Below are positions 38,248 through 48,046 of a stretch of DNA of 64,000 nt, in pieces (position 1 is the first letter of the stretch; the number at the start of each line of letters is the position of its first letter). Made by a program: the position numbers and the translations under genes. The stretch is from Oxobacter pfennigii (GTDB taxonomy: Bacteria > Bacillota > Clostridia > Clostridiales > Oxobacteraceae), in the NCBI RefSeq assembly GCF_001317355.1, contig NZ_LKET01000039.1, forward strand, positions 186,001 through 250,000, given 5' to 3'. The notes beneath the pieces were generated by a model that was given only the letters and a program-made list of their open reading frames with translations, did not search any database and was not told where the DNA came from.

Positions 38248-41200
38248 GTGGCAAAAAAGAAGAAGACAGAGATAACCATAAAATTCAATGACCAACTGTT
38301 ACTGTTCAGGTACTTCCTAAATTTGTTCGGAAAGAACACGCTCGCTTCTCTTGCAGGACAATTAAACAGTATGGAGCAAGAAGGATACAACGAAAATCAA
38401 AATACATGGTTTTATGTATACTTAGATCGTATCTGCACTGTTAATAAGGATATAGTAAAAATAAACCGTGATAAACTACGTTTGTATGATGAGAATATCT
38501 GTCGGTATGTAAAGCAGATAGGAGATAAGCGTGGGGGTATTGTGCTGAAGTACTTTCAGTACATATCTTTGCTGTTTACTGAGATGTATTTAGATAGATA
38601 TTTTTTCGATAAAGATGAGTTTTGCAAGGATTTAAACGAGTACGCAAAACAGGTATCTACTCAAACAATGGGTAAGATTGATATTGAGTTTAAGCCCGAA
38701 GGAATGAATAAGTTGGCATTCATGTGTGCAACCGGCAGCGGAAAAACTTTGATTACTCACGCAAATATTCTGCAGTTTTCATATTATCTGAAAAGGGCTC
38801 AAAGGTTGAATAGTCATTTAACCATAAACAAGGTGATTTTGCTTTCACCTAATGAGGGGATGTCTAATCAGCATTTAGAGGAATTAAAGCTATCTTCAAT
38901 TACAGCTGCTCTGTTCCAGAAGGATACTGGTTTTCTTTCGCAAAGGGAAGACGTCATTATTATCGACATGAATAAGCTGAAAGAAGAAGGTAAAATTAAG
39001 ACCGTTTCTATTGATAGCTTTGAGCAAAACAATCTAGTACTGGTTGATGAGGCTCATCGTGGGCTTGCTGGTGACGTGTGGTATGATTACCGATCTCGCC
39101 TGTCTGCCGATGGGGGGTTTGCTTTTGAGTATTCCGCAACATTTAAGCAGGCTATGAAGACCTTGAAACCAACCAAAGATAAGGATTTGCTGGATGAGTA
39201 TTGCACATCAATAATCATGGATTACTCCTATAAATACTTTTATGAAGATGGATATGGCAAGGAATATCGCATTTATAATTTAAAAGATGGAATAGACGAG
39301 GAACAGCGTCATTTATATTTGACTGGCTGCTTACTCTCGTTTTATCAGCAGCTTAAATTGTTTGAATCATATCCAAAAGAATTTGCACCTTTTGAGATTG
39401 AAAAACCATTGCTTGTGTTTGTGGGTAACCGTGTAACTGCAAAAACTTCTAATGCTGAAATGACTGATGTGGAGGAAGTAATAGAATTCATAGATAAGTT
39501 TGTAAACCGTAAAGCGAAGACGATTGAACGTTTAAACGCCGTACTTAATGAAGATACAGGATTGATGGATGGCAGGGGTGCTGAGCTTTTTTCACAGGAT
39601 TTTAATGCGTTAAAATCAATATTTGGTGGTTCTCCAAAGGCAGAAGACATTTATACTGACATCCTGAGGTTGGTTTTTAACAGTGATACTTCATCTGAAG
39701 AACCACGCTTGCACATTGAAAATATCAGGCAGGTGCCAGGTGAGATTGGGTTAAAGATAGGAGAGTACGGAGATTATTTCGGTGTCATCAGTATTGGTGA
39801 TACGGCTGGCCTGGTGAAGAATTGTGATAAGAAAGGGATTGTTGCCAAAACTGAGGAATTTGTTTCAGAATCCTTGTTTAGGAATATAAATAACTCTACT
39901 TCAAATATAAAAGTACTTGTCGGCTCACGAAAATTCACTGAAGGCTGGAATAGCTGGAGAGTTTCAACGATGGGTCTGATTAACTTTGCAAAAGGCGAAG
40001 GCTCTCAGGCGATTCAGTTGTTCGGTAGAGGTGTGCGTTTAAGAGGATATCATGGTTGTCTGAAACGCAGCCGTAAATTAGATGACCAGAGTATTAATGT
40101 GCCAAAACATATTGAATTACTTGAGACGCTGACTATATTTGGAATTAGGGCGCAGTACATGGAGGATTTCAAGAAATACCTTGAGCTAGAAGAAATGTCA
40201 GCTAATGAGAAGCCTCATGAATTTACACTTCCTGTTGTCAGCAGGTATGATATGGTTAAAGAAAAAAAACTTAGAGTCATTAAGCTAAAGTCTGGGGTAA
40301 ACTTCAAAAAGCAGTCTCGCAGATTGGTACTGGATAAGCCTGACGAAAGATTTATGAGTTACCTTGTGAAGAATAAGATAACAATTGATTGTCGTTCAAA
40401 GGTGCAAACCATTGAATCTAGCTTTAGTATGCAGATGATGTCGGTAACCGATGAACATACTCTGGATAAGGAGTACATTCCATACTTAGATTATGACCGC
40501 ATGTTTGAGGAACTGGAAGCATATAAAAACGAGAAATTCTATTACAATATCAGCATTGAGAAGGACAGACTTAAAGATATCTTGTTGGTGGATGGGTGGT
40601 ACTCGCTTATCATACCAAAAATGCACATCAAGATAGATTCCTTTGAAAAACTGGAGGCAGCAACGGATTACTGTGTAATGGTGATGAAAATCTACATAGA
40701 TAAGTTTTTCAAGTATGAAAAGGAACGCTGGGAAGCTCCTTTTCTCGAATATCAGGAACTTACAGCAGATGATAATAATTTTGTATCAGAATATTCATTA
40801 AAGTATGCAGATTTGTTTGACGGTGATAATGGAGCCGAACAAGTCGAGGGATTCATAACAGAGCTGACTGCTCTATTGGACAAGGATAAAGGAATTGCTG
40901 AATATGAGAGAGCTGTATTTAGCAAATCTTTAGTTGCCTTTGACTTTCATTCACACCTATATGCACCACTTATTAGCTTGAAATCCAATGGATTGAAAAT
41001 ACAGATATCTCCTGTAAGCCTTAATGAAGATGAAAAACTGTTTGTGGACAGACTAAAAAACTATACTGAAAAAAATAAAGAAGTATTCGACAACAGAAAT
41101 CTTTACTTGCTTCGTAACAAAAGTAAAGTAGGCATGGGTTTTTTCGAAGCAGGCAATTTTTATCCAGATTATGTTTTATGGATAGATACGCCTGAAGTAC

Positions 41201-41478
41201 AATATGTATCATTCATAGATCCTAAGGGACTAATGAGGGTTAGACCTGATGATCCGAAGGTGGAGTTTTACAGGAAAATTAAGGAACTGGAAGATCGCTT
41301 GCAGCCATCATGTACAGATAAAAAAATTGTGTTAAATTCCTTTATTATGTCTGGTACAAAATCAGCTGATTTGCGTGAATGGTGGCAGATGAGCAAGCCA
41401 GAGCGTGAGTCAAAGCATGTTCTTTGCCTTGACAACGATGATTGTATTGATATCATGGTTAGCAAAATACTGGATTAA
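38248..41478 (+). CDS. Type III restriction enzyme helicase/nuclease subunit (Res)
   Basis: 1,076-residue SF2 translocase with nuclease domain. Walker A CATGSGKTLI (about 160), DEAH-type VDEAHRG (about 268), motif V/VI region TEGWNSWRVS and QAIQLFGRGVRLRG (about 570-600) are visible. The C-terminal FYPDYVLW (about 970) plus FIDPKG (about 989) matches a PD-(D/E)xK nuclease. Together with Mod it would cleave DNA lacking its methyl mark. The GTG start has SD AGGAGGT, overlapping the end of mod, so translation is probably coupled. Confidence 0.92.
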   Translation: MAKKKKTEITIKFNDQLLLFRYFLNLFGKNTLASLAGQLNSMEQEGYNENQNTWFYVYLDRICTVNKDIVKINRDKLRLYDENICRYVKQIGDKRGGIVLKYFQYISLLFTEMYLDRYFFDKDEFCKDLNEYAKQVSTQTMGKIDIEFKPEGMNKLAFMCATGSGKTLITHANILQFSYYLKRAQRLNSHLTINKVILLSPNEGMSNQHLEELKLSSITAALFQKDTGFLSQREDVIIIDMNKLKEEGKIKTVSIDSFEQNNLVLVDEAHRGLAGDVWYDYRSRLSADGGFAFEYSATFKQAMKTLKPTKDKDLLDEYCTSIIMDYSYKYFYEDGYGKEYRIYNLKDGIDEEQRHLYLTGCLLSFYQQLKLFESYPKEFAPFEIEKPLLVFVGNRVTAKTSNAEMTDVEEVIEFIDKFVNRKAKTIERLNAVLNEDTGLMDGRGAELFSQDFNALKSIFGGSPKAEDIYTDILRLVFNSDTSSEEPRLHIENIRQVPGEIGLKIGEYGDYFGVISIGDTAGLVKNCDKKGIVAKTEEFVSESLFRNINNSTSNIKVLVGSRKFTEGWNSWRVSTMGLINFAKGEGSQAIQLFGRGVRLRGYHGCLKRSRKLDDQSINVPKHIELLETLTIFGIRAQYMEDFKKYLELEEMSANEKPHEFTLPVVSRYDMVKEKKLRVIKLKSGVNFKKQSRRLVLDKPDERFMSYLVKNKITIDCRSKVQTIESSFSMQMMSVTDEHTLDKEYIPYLDYDRMFEELEAYKNEKFYYNISIEKDRLKDILLVDGWYSLIIPKMHIKIDSFEKLEAATDYCVMVMKIYIDKFFKYEKERWEAPFLEYQELTADDNNFVSEYSLKYADLFDGDNGAEQVEGFITELTALLDKDKGIAEYERAVFSKSLVAFDFHSHLYAPLISLKSNGLKIQISPVSLNEDEKLFVDRLKNYTEKNKEVFDNRNLYLLRNKSKVGMGFFEAGNFYPDYVLWIDTPEVQYVSFIDPKGLMRVRPDDPKVEFYRKIKELEDRLQPSCTDKKIVLNSFIMSGTKSADLREWWQMSKPERESKHVLCLDNDDCIDIMVSKILD

Positions 41479-41534
41479 TACATGTCAGATAAAATGATAA
41501 AATTAAACAAATTTGTTTAAAATTTAAAAGTAGG

Positions 41535-41562
41535 AGAGCTGCCGAATGGTGGCTCTTTTTTT
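41535..41562 (+). terminator. Terminator after the R-M operon
   Basis: AGAGCTGCC pairs with GGTGGCTCT around GAAT and is followed by TTTTTTT. Beyond it, 41563-41790 has no recognised gene; the AT-rich palindrome CAAAATTTTG lies near 41767. Confidence 0.85.
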
Positions 41563-41804
41563 CTGCGTTTTTATATACTAGTTGCTAACTCAGGCTATCA
41601 TTAACTACATTTGCCCAAACATTGCAATAGTGTAATGACTAGTTAGGATTTTTATTCAAACATGGCATCTTGTGTAGAACATTGAGCATTAGAGGGCAGT
41701 CATCTTTCGTTTCCATCAACATCTTCATTTAGATATTAAACCTAATGTAAGTGTATACATCAAATCAAAATTTTGATGATTCATTTACAAAGGGGGATTT
41801 TTAA

Positions 41805-41957
41805 GTGTATAGAATATTGAGAGCTGGTAGAAAACAGCTCAAGGAAACAGGGTTTAGCAGGATGACAGAAGTAAGCTATTGCTACAACCAAAGAAGAAAA
41901 CAAAATGAGCTCACTGACTTAGTAGGCATTATTACTAAGGATGGAGGTGTTCATTGA
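41805..41957 (+). CDS. Small hypothetical protein upstream of rep
   Basis: 50-residue basic polypeptide beginning with GTG (SD AAAGGGGG, 8 bases upstream) and ending in a TGA that overlaps the rep ATG (TGATG). It has no recognised domain. The overlap suggests translational coupling to the Rep gene, so it may be a leader peptide or small copy-control protein (inference). Confidence 0.5.
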   Translation: MYRILRAGRKQLKETGFSRMTEVSYCYNQRRKQNELTDLVGIITKDGGVH

Positions 41958-43021
41958 TGGCAGATAAGAAGTTGATTATAGGGGCAACCGAAACTACAGA
42001 GGTTATTTATATTGGATCAAATCTTAAGGCCAAAGGTGGTAAAAGAGAAATGCAGGGTTATTATTTAGGTGATAAAACTTCTGAATTTAATTACGATAAA
42101 GATGGCCGTCAAGTTCATGAAAAAGAAATTATTGTAGGCAAATATCATGCTAAGAATTATAAGCAACGCAATAAAAATAGGCGTAACCTTGTTAAAGAAC
42201 TCATCGAGAATAATTTTCAAACAAGAAAATGTATGATGATAACTCTAACATTTGCCAATATCGTAAAAGAGCAACCAAAGAGCACTAGCTTAAGTAGCAA
42301 AAAAAACAACCTATTCCAGGAAATTTACCAAGACTTGGAAATCATAGAGGGCAATTTCTTGAAAACAATGAACGATATTTTTACACCAGACAATGTAATA
42401 GAAAATAAAGAAAAGATTAACGACGTAGCATATGACGATAAATATCACGATTTAAAAACCTGCAACAAGGAGTTCAAAAAATTCATACAGAAAATGAACT
42501 ACAGATATGAAAATTTTAAATATGTTGCAGTTATGGACAAGCAGGAAAATGGCAATTGGCATTATCACATTATATGTAATCTTAACTATATAGAATATAA
42601 CGAACTTAAAGGAATCTGGAACTTGGGTGGAGTGTTTATAGGTAAAATAGGAAGCAAGAATCAGCTGCTAAAAGTAACGAACTATCTTAAGAAAAATATG
42701 ATTAATGCAAGATTATATTTAAAAGGCGAAAAGGGTTATCTGGCATCTAAGGGGTTAAATAGAAATATTGTCCTCCGTTCATGGGCAACAAATGAACAGA
42801 CAGAATTCCAAGAGCAAGGACAACGGCTTGAGGAAATAAAAAGAGAAGTTGAGTATAGCAAAAAACGCATTGTTGAGCATAATTACTCTTCGTGGGAAAT
42901 GCGTGATGGCTACTCTACAGAAATAGAACGTAATTGTACATTTAAATACTATACCTATCCAATTGAATCCAATCAATATTTTACATTTGCAGATACTGCC
43001 ATAAGAAAACATGGTGGATAA
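41957..43021 (+). CDS. HUH-type rolling-circle replication initiator (Rep)
   Basis: 354-residue protein with the three motifs of HUH endonucleases of the Rep/G2P group: hydrophobic strand MMITLTFAN (about 95), metal-binding NWHYHIICN (HxH, about 198) and a downstream VTNYLKKNM with the candidate nucleophile Tyr (about 238). Such proteins nick one strand at a double-strand origin. This suggests the excised element can replicate as a circle. The ATG at 41957 has SD GGAGGTG. Candidate hairpins for an origin lie just downstream (43115-43188). Confidence 0.82.
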   Translation: MADKKLIIGATETTEVIYIGSNLKAKGGKREMQGYYLGDKTSEFNYDKDGRQVHEKEIIVGKYHAKNYKQRNKNRRNLVKELIENNFQTRKCMMITLTFANIVKEQPKSTSLSSKKNNLFQEIYQDLEIIEGNFLKTMNDIFTPDNVIENKEKINDVAYDDKYHDLKTCNKEFKKFIQKMNYRYENFKYVAVMDKQENGNWHYHIICNLNYIEYNELKGIWNLGGVFIGKIGSKNQLLKVTNYLKKNMINARLYLKGEKGYLASKGLNRNIVLRSWATNEQTEFQEQGQRLEEIKREVEYSKKRIVEHNYSSWEMRDGYSTEIERNCTFKYYTYPIESNQYFTFADTAIRKHGG

Positions 43022-43114
43022 CATAACGGTTTCTTTATTTATCAATAAAGATGTGAATTAGACGAAAGAATCTTTTAAAAAAATAAAAATAAATATGAGA
43101 TAACCCAAACCAAA

Positions 43115-43188
43115 GCCGCAGCTTGTGCGGCACGATGTAAACTGAAAGGTGAAAAAGAGGTCTACTTATATAAAAGAGGACCTCTTTT
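43115..43188. repeat. Two hairpins downstream of rep
   Basis: GCCGCA/TGCGGC (43115-43131) and AAAAGAGGTC/GACCTCTTTT (about 43153-43188) lie in the 268-bp gap after rep. They could be a single-strand origin, a replication origin or a terminator; no function can be assigned from sequence alone. Confidence 0.45.
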
Positions 43189-43289
43189 ACCCTTAAATGG
43201 TAATGACATTTTATAAATTAATATAAGCTACCCCCTAAGCATGATTTTCAATAGATAAAAACCACACAAAAGAAAAGGAGGGAATTAAC

Positions 43290-43760
43290 ATGATTATACT
43301 ACCAGAGATACCAATAATTTTGGAATTTGACAACAAATTAATAAAGACACCAGCCATGTGGTCGCTTGCATTAGCTTTGAACTGCACCCTAGGATATTAC
43401 ATAAAGAAACATAACAAAAAAATGTTACGTGCTATTTATGATGATCAATCAGCAATCATGCCAAAGAATGACGCAGCACTGCTTTTGCAGGTATCCACAG
43501 AGCAGGAAACTATTATTATAACGGGTAAGGCTGTAAAAGAAGGAGCAAAAATAACTATAATGACACAGGTTAGTTTTGATGTATATTATTTTGTAGTCTT
43601 GCAAAGTAATTTATTACAGTCGCTGCCAGTGGTAACAGATGAATCTTTGCATCATGACTTAAAATTATTAAAAAAACTGATAAATCCAAGTACTGAGACG
43701 CAAAAATTATTTCATAACAAGGTTCTAAAGATTGGGGGTAGTATGGATGATACATATTGA
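43290..43760 (+). CDS. Hypothetical protein of the integrated element
   Basis: 156 residues, no recognised family. One hydrophobic stretch (about 22-36) is followed by charged sequence and a beta-rich middle (IIITGKAVKEGAKITIMTQV). The start has the strong SD AAGGAGGG. Its 3' end overlaps the next gene by 14 bases, so the two are probably co-translated. Confidence 0.7.
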   Translation: MIILPEIPIILEFDNKLIKTPAMWSLALALNCTLGYYIKKHNKKMLRAIYDDQSAIMPKNDAALLLQVSTEQETIIITGKAVKEGAKITIMTQVSFDVYYFVVLQSNLLQSLPVVTDESLHHDLKLLKKLINPSTETQKLFHNKVLKIGGSMDDTY

Positions 43761-44100
43761 TATGACCAAAACAGTAGTAACAGATAAGCAGGCGGCAAAA
43801 TTTATGTTAGACATATTGGAGCTATACCAAAAGGAAAGTTTAGTGATTAATGACATTCAATTTAGAAGCAAATCATCTCAGGCTAAGGAAATGATTCGCC
43901 TTAAAAAAGGAAGAGAGAAGTTTTTAAATGCTCTGGATGAGCTAGTTAAAATTAGCGATCAGCTTAAGGATTTTGCTAGTATGGATTCTGATGCTCAAAT
44001 TGATAAACTTCTGCATGTGCTAGAGGCATTAATAGGTTTATCAGTCAGTATTGTAAATGTAGAAAATGAGAATTGTAGGAACAATTGCGACATTTTATAG
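43747..44100 (+). CDS. Hypothetical protein of the integrated element
   Basis: 117-residue, mostly helical, charged protein with no recognised family (DMTKTVVTDKQAAKFMLDIL near the start). The ATG at 43747 overlaps the preceding gene and is preceded by a GGGGGT purine tract; an upstream TTG at 43732 is less likely. It is the second gene of a two-gene unit with the 156-residue protein. Confidence 0.65.
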   Translation: MIHIDMTKTVVTDKQAAKFMLDILELYQKESLVINDIQFRSKSSQAKEMIRLKKGREKFLNALDELVKISDQLKDFASMDSDAQIDKLLHVLEALIGLSVSIVNVENENCRNNCDIL

Positions 44101-44360
44101 GCTAGTTGTCAGAGTAAATAAGGCGATGTCTAAATCTTCAATCTGTGTTATTGTAGGGTAAATGCTTTTTTTAGTGGGATTCTGCTATGTGTCAATCAAA
44201 ATGACAAATGTTGTGGTTTTAGTTAGTGAAAAAATAGTTAACTAACTAAATTATGCTCTAATATGGGTGAAGAAATGGGGATGTAAAGTGAGTAAAATGG
44301 TTTTTAAAGAAAAATATTTGCTGGAATAGAAAAATATATTTGAAAGGGTGTAATAGAAAG

Positions 44361-44621
44361 ATGACAGTAAATAAGATTTCCACAGAGAACATAGATAAAA
44401 AGTTAGACGAGCTTCTTGCCAATCAGAAATTATTGATGGAACATTTGAAAATGCAATCAGGCAGAAAATTAAAAGGCGCCAGCCTTAGGGAGCAGGTAAA
44501 GTACTTAACGGAGCATGGTTATTCTATAAGGGAAATAAGCTCTATGCTTAAATGCTCTGCCACTACAGTATCAGCTAAAAGATCAGAAATTAATACAATA
44601 GGTAGTAATATAGAACAATAA
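44361..44621 (+). CDS. Small HTH protein
   Basis: 86-residue protein. An N-terminal coiled-coil segment (DKKLDELLANQKLLMEHLK) is followed by a helix-turn-helix resembling those of recombinases and sigma factors (VKYLTEHGYSIREISSMLKC). It is probably a DNA-binding regulator of the element. A GGGTG sequence is 11-15 bases upstream; a TTG at 44340 is the alternative start. It resembles in layout the 127-residue protein at 47122. Confidence 0.65.
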   Translation: MTVNKISTENIDKKLDELLANQKLLMEHLKMQSGRKLKGASLREQVKYLTEHGYSIREISSMLKCSATTVSAKRSEINTIGSNIEQ

Positions 44622-44885
44622 ATGGTACTATGCAGCGTTTGTTTGGCTTATGCTAACATAGCCAAAATCTAAAATATCGAGGATTATTGCTCTAAAATGA
44701 AAAAGAGTGTTAAATAGTACAACGCTCTAAAAGATGTTTCAAAATTCCAATATAGTTTTATTGGATCAGATTTTGCGCCATATGGGTATATTAGCAGTTT
44801 GCTCTATTAGGGTATAGTCATATGGACAGGGTGACTTTTAGAGTTTTGGAGCTTTAATAATACTTGTTATATGGAGGAATTGACT

Positions 44886-45461
44886 ATGAAGGTAGGATAT
44901 ATTCGTGTATCAACCACAGAACAAAATACGGAACGGCAAAAAGCAATTATGGAAGGTCTTGGGGTAGAAAGATTATATACTGATATGCTGTCAGGGAAAA
45001 ATACAGACAGGCCACAGCTTAACGCACTGCTGGACTTTGTTCGTGAGGGTGATATCGTAGTGGTTGAGAGTTATTCAAGGCTGGCACGTTCCACAAAGGA
45101 TTTACTGGACTTGGTAGAAAAGCTGAATCAGAAAAAAGTGCAGTTTATCAGCCAAAAAGAAAATATTGACACATCAACGCCACAAGGTCGGTTGATGTTT
45201 ACTATGTTTGCAGGACTGGCACAGTTTGAGCGTGAATGTCTGTTGCAGCGGCAGCGTGAAGGCATTGAAATTGCTAAGCAGCAAGGTAAGTACAAAGGTA
45301 GACCTAAAAAGTCATTGGATAACTTCACGGAGCTATATGTTTCTGTAAAAAATGAAGAAATAAGCGTATCTAAGGCAAGTAAGCTATTAGGGGTGTCACG
45401 CTCAACCTTTTACAGGAAAATGAAGGAGCATGAGGATAGCAGCGAGATTGATTTTGGCTAA
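44886..45461 (+). CDS. Small serine recombinase (resolvase/invertase family)
   Basis: 191-residue site-specific recombinase. Catalytic Ser in GYIRVSTTEQNTERQ (about residue 9), ARSTKDLLDL, AGLAQFERECLLQRQREGI and the C-terminal HTH SVSKASKLLGVSRSTFYRKM are all present. It is a full-length Tn3-resolvase/Pin-type protein. It may resolve replication multimers of the circular form. It is separate from the large recombinase at the right edge. Start: the ATG at 44886 with SD GGAGG. Confidence 0.92.
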   Translation: MKVGYIRVSTTEQNTERQKAIMEGLGVERLYTDMLSGKNTDRPQLNALLDFVREGDIVVVESYSRLARSTKDLLDLVEKLNQKKVQFISQKENIDTSTPQGRLMFTMFAGLAQFERECLLQRQREGIEIAKQQGKYKGRPKKSLDNFTELYVSVKNEEISVSKASKLLGVSRSTFYRKMKEHEDSSEIDFG

Positions 45462-45741
45462 CCTCTCCCCTTCTGCCCTAGAAAATCCTTGGTATACAGT
45501 ATGGAAAAATTGAATAACAGGGACTAATTATCTACATTATGTTAAAATTCAAGTCGATTGTGAGTATTTAATTGGTTTCTATAATCAGTCAAAAGCAAGG
45601 CAATGAAAAAGGAAAGCAGGATAAATTCTTCATATAGTACAGTTCGGATAAATTGGTGATGCAACAAAATGAAAAGGACTTTAATTGAAGGTTTATTAAT
45701 TTCCAAAGTTTGTTGGGATTAAGAAAATGGAGGCTAAGAAC

Positions 45742-46107
45742 ATGGATTACATGGAGTACTACGGAAATTATATTTTTAATGAAATGTCGTATGAGGACTT
45801 AGTGCAAGAAATATTGCGTTTAAATTGGTTTGTAGATGAAATGCAAAAAACGATTGATAAGCTTGAAAAGATCAACGATACGTTAATGAAAAAACACCCT
45901 GCATTTAAGGAAAATATAAATGCTGATGACATTATGGATAAACTGTTGGATGGCGATAGTCTTACCAAGATAGGCAAATGCTATGGTTGCGATAAAAAGA
46001 CTATTAAAAATCGGCTATATCGGGAGCAATATACAGATAGAGATATTGCCAAACTAAGGCAAGGAATTGATGTGCGCAAGGAAGATTGGTTTAATAATGG
46101 ATATTAA
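45742..46107 (+). CDS. Hypothetical protein with C-terminal HTH-like segment
   Basis: 121 residues. The N-terminal part is acidic and helical, and the end (MDKLLDGDSLTKIGKCYGCDKKTIKNRLY) looks like a helix-turn-helix. No family is recognised. The ATG at 45742 has SD GGAGG 8 bases upstream; the ATG at 45727 overlaps that SD. In the 317-bp gap that follows (46108-46424) there is only a hairpin AGCCATA/TATGGCT (46202-46235) and a doubtful 26-codon frame. Confidence 0.62.
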   Translation: MDYMEYYGNYIFNEMSYEDLVQEILRLNWFVDEMQKTIDKLEKINDTLMKKHPAFKENINADDIMDKLLDGDSLTKIGKCYGCDKKTIKNRLYREQYTDRDIAKLRQGIDVRKEDWFNNGY

Positions 46108-46424
46108 TTGGTGGCAGTTGCCTGAAGATATATACAAGGGGAAAAAACATCCGGGGAAAACAGATTCACTAGGGTAACAGTTGAAAGATATTAAAACGGA
46201 GTAGCCATAGGATCCAGCATTTTGGGTTTTATGGCTATTCTTCACTCCCTACCCTCAATATATATAAAGCAGGAAAATAACAAAATAGAATGGAAAAAAT
46301 ATAGAACACTATAAGAAAGAATTACATTAATTTAGTGCTATCACGAAGCCTTAAAAACCTTGATGTTGATTTGTATGTGGCTTTTACTTTATAATTAGTA
46401 TAGAAAAGTTTAGGAGGTTCATTA

Positions 46425-46781
46425 ATGGAAATAACTTTTAATAGTAATAGAGAAATCGACTTTTATTTAAAAAAAGCCTATATGACCATAGACCCAAACA
46501 AAAATGTACTATACCTGAGAGGGTTTATAAGTAGAAAAGTAAATGCCAATGATGTGCAAGAGATAGGAAGACATTATGCGGCATATATGAATAATAACTT
46601 GATATCAGTAGGTTTAAAGAAGGAATATGACTTTAATCATAATAACCTATTGCCAATTTTAGAAGAAATAACTTCTATGGTAATTCAGCAAAACCTTGAT
46701 ATACATGATATATTGAACCTTTGGGAAGATGAAAATGGTGCAAAATTAATTTCATATATCAATGTTGAACCAGAGAAATAA
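46425..46781 (+). CDS. Hypothetical protein of the integrated element
   Basis: 118-residue soluble protein with mixed alpha/beta pattern and no recognised family. It has a very good SD (TAGGAGG) 8 bases before the ATG. It is isolated between long non-coding stretches, so it probably has its own promoter; a terminator lies downstream at 46883. Confidence 0.65.
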   Translation: MEITFNSNREIDFYLKKAYMTIDPNKNVLYLRGFISRKVNANDVQEIGRHYAAYMNNNLISVGLKKEYDFNHNNLLPILEEITSMVIQQNLDIHDILNLWEDENGAKLISYINVEPEK

Positions 46782-46882
46782 AAATAGAGGTCATGTCAAA
46801 TATTTACAATTTTTATTTTCAATAGATAGAGAAAACCGAATAACAGATAAGTAAATATGTGTACTTAACCATAGAAAACTTC

Positions 46883-46927
46883 AAAACAGCCTTAAAATTC
46901 AAGCGCAATGGATTTTAAGGCTGTTTT
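46883..46927 (+). terminator. Terminator within the 340-bp gap 46782-47121
   Basis: AAAACAGCCTTAAAAT pairs perfectly with ATTTTAAGGCTGTTTT and is followed by T residues. The rest of the gap is AT-rich, ending in the SD of the next gene; a shared GATGTCTAAA...GTTATTGT pattern also occurs at 44126-44155. Confidence 0.85.
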
Positions 46928-47121
46928 TGGTGTTTGTTTTCAAAAATTATTTTTAGTATCTGGACTATAAGCGGGGTAATAAAATCAACTTTCTAAAAAC
47001 TAAAAGCATAGCTCCAAACATTTTGAAAAAGATGTCTAAACCTTCCTTTAAGGTTGATTTTGGGGGAGTTGAAATCCTCCGAAATCAGCGTTATTGTGGT
47101 TTAAGGAGGTGATTCAGATAA

Positions 47122-47505
47122 ATGGAAGTAGAAAATAAGAAAGTTACGAAACAAAGCAAAAAGCCAAAAGAACCTGCGGTAAAAGATGCCGTAAACCTTG
47201 TGACTAAAGAGGAATTCACAAGTTTAAGCGGCAGGTTAGATTCTATCCTTGAAAGATTTGATGGTATAGCCACTGAACTGGAAATGACCAATCATATTTG
47301 TAGGATTCTAATTGAATTGGTTGGTGGAGTAGACCCAGGGAGAAAAAATCTAACTAACCTTGAATTGGTAAAGCTTCGTAATGAAGGGGTTAAGGTCAAG
47401 GATTTGGCCAGAATGCAAGGCGTAAGCCAATGTGCTATGGGTAGAAAATTGAAAGAACTAAGAGAGGCAGGTATATTACATGATCGAGAAACAGAAAACA
47501 ATTGA
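47122..47505 (+). CDS. HTH-containing small protein
   Basis: 127 residues. A Lys-rich N-terminus is followed by a helical segment and a C-terminal HTH (KVKDLARMQGVSQCAMGRKL). It is probably a transcriptional regulator of the element. SD AAGGAGGTG precedes the ATG. The end overlaps the next gene by 26 bases, implying coupled translation. Confidence 0.68.
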   Translation: MEVENKKVTKQSKKPKEPAVKDAVNLVTKEEFTSLSGRLDSILERFDGIATELEMTNHICRILIELVGGVDPGRKNLTNLELVKLRNEGVKVKDLARMQGVSQCAMGRKLKELREAGILHDRETENN

Positions 47506-48046
47506 AGTGGCTATCAAAAATATGGTTAATAGCCATATGAACAGCTATAGTAGAGATTTAATTCTATGTGCTGAATTATTAAATCAGATTACAGAAAAGG
47601 GATTCGTGTTTGATTATACAAGGTTTAGCTTGGATGATCAGGAACTAGCCAGTGATATAGCATATCAAATATCTCATATGGAGGAGATGGTAAACAATGT
47701 AATTAAAAGTGAACGAAATAATCAACTCTATGCAGACGAGGAAATTGGTGAATTATACTGTGGAGATGATGAAGTTGACCAGTCAGCGAAAGAAAATGAG
47801 CCAAAGTTTGAATTTGATGATATTGGGGATTTTTTCCCTATCACGGATAATTGTGATAGTTTATCCGAGGTTTTAAGCTGCATGCAGATACCTCATATTA
47901 TTTTTGACGGTACAGGGTATTGTTTTAACGGCAATTATTATTCTATAGTTGATGCTGGAATTGATCGAATGGTGCTTAAGGTTACTAAAATTCAAGAAAG
48001 CGATATAGACCCATTGTGTTTGGAGATTCTTAATAATCAGATGTAG
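47480..48046 (+). CDS. Hypothetical acidic protein
   Basis: 188-residue, strongly acidic protein with no recognised family. The last 60 residues are beta-rich (IPHIIFDGTGYCFNGNYYSI). It overlaps the preceding HTH gene by 26 bases; the ATG is preceded by GAGGCAGG. Acidity and linkage to mobile-element genes are also seen in DNA-mimic proteins, but there is no direct evidence for that here. Confidence 0.62.
   Translation: MIEKQKTIEVAIKNMVNSHMNSYSRDLILCAELLNQITEKGFVFDYTRFSLDDQELASDIAYQISHMEEMVNNVIKSERNNQLYADEEIGELYCGDDEVDQSAKENEPKFEFDDIGDFFPITDNCDSLSEVLSCMQIPHIIFDGTGYCFNGNYYSIVDAGIDRMVLKVTKIQESDIDPLCLEILNNQM

Noticed and set aside
35044-41478. BREX or DISARM defence system
   Set aside because: Only a methylase and an SF2 helicase-nuclease are present; no pglZ, brxC, drmA or drmB type genes flank them, so type III R-M is the simplest reading.
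46097-46177. 26-codon ORF starting ATG 46097
   Set aside because: It overlaps the end of the preceding gene and the nearest purine-rich SD is too far upstream.
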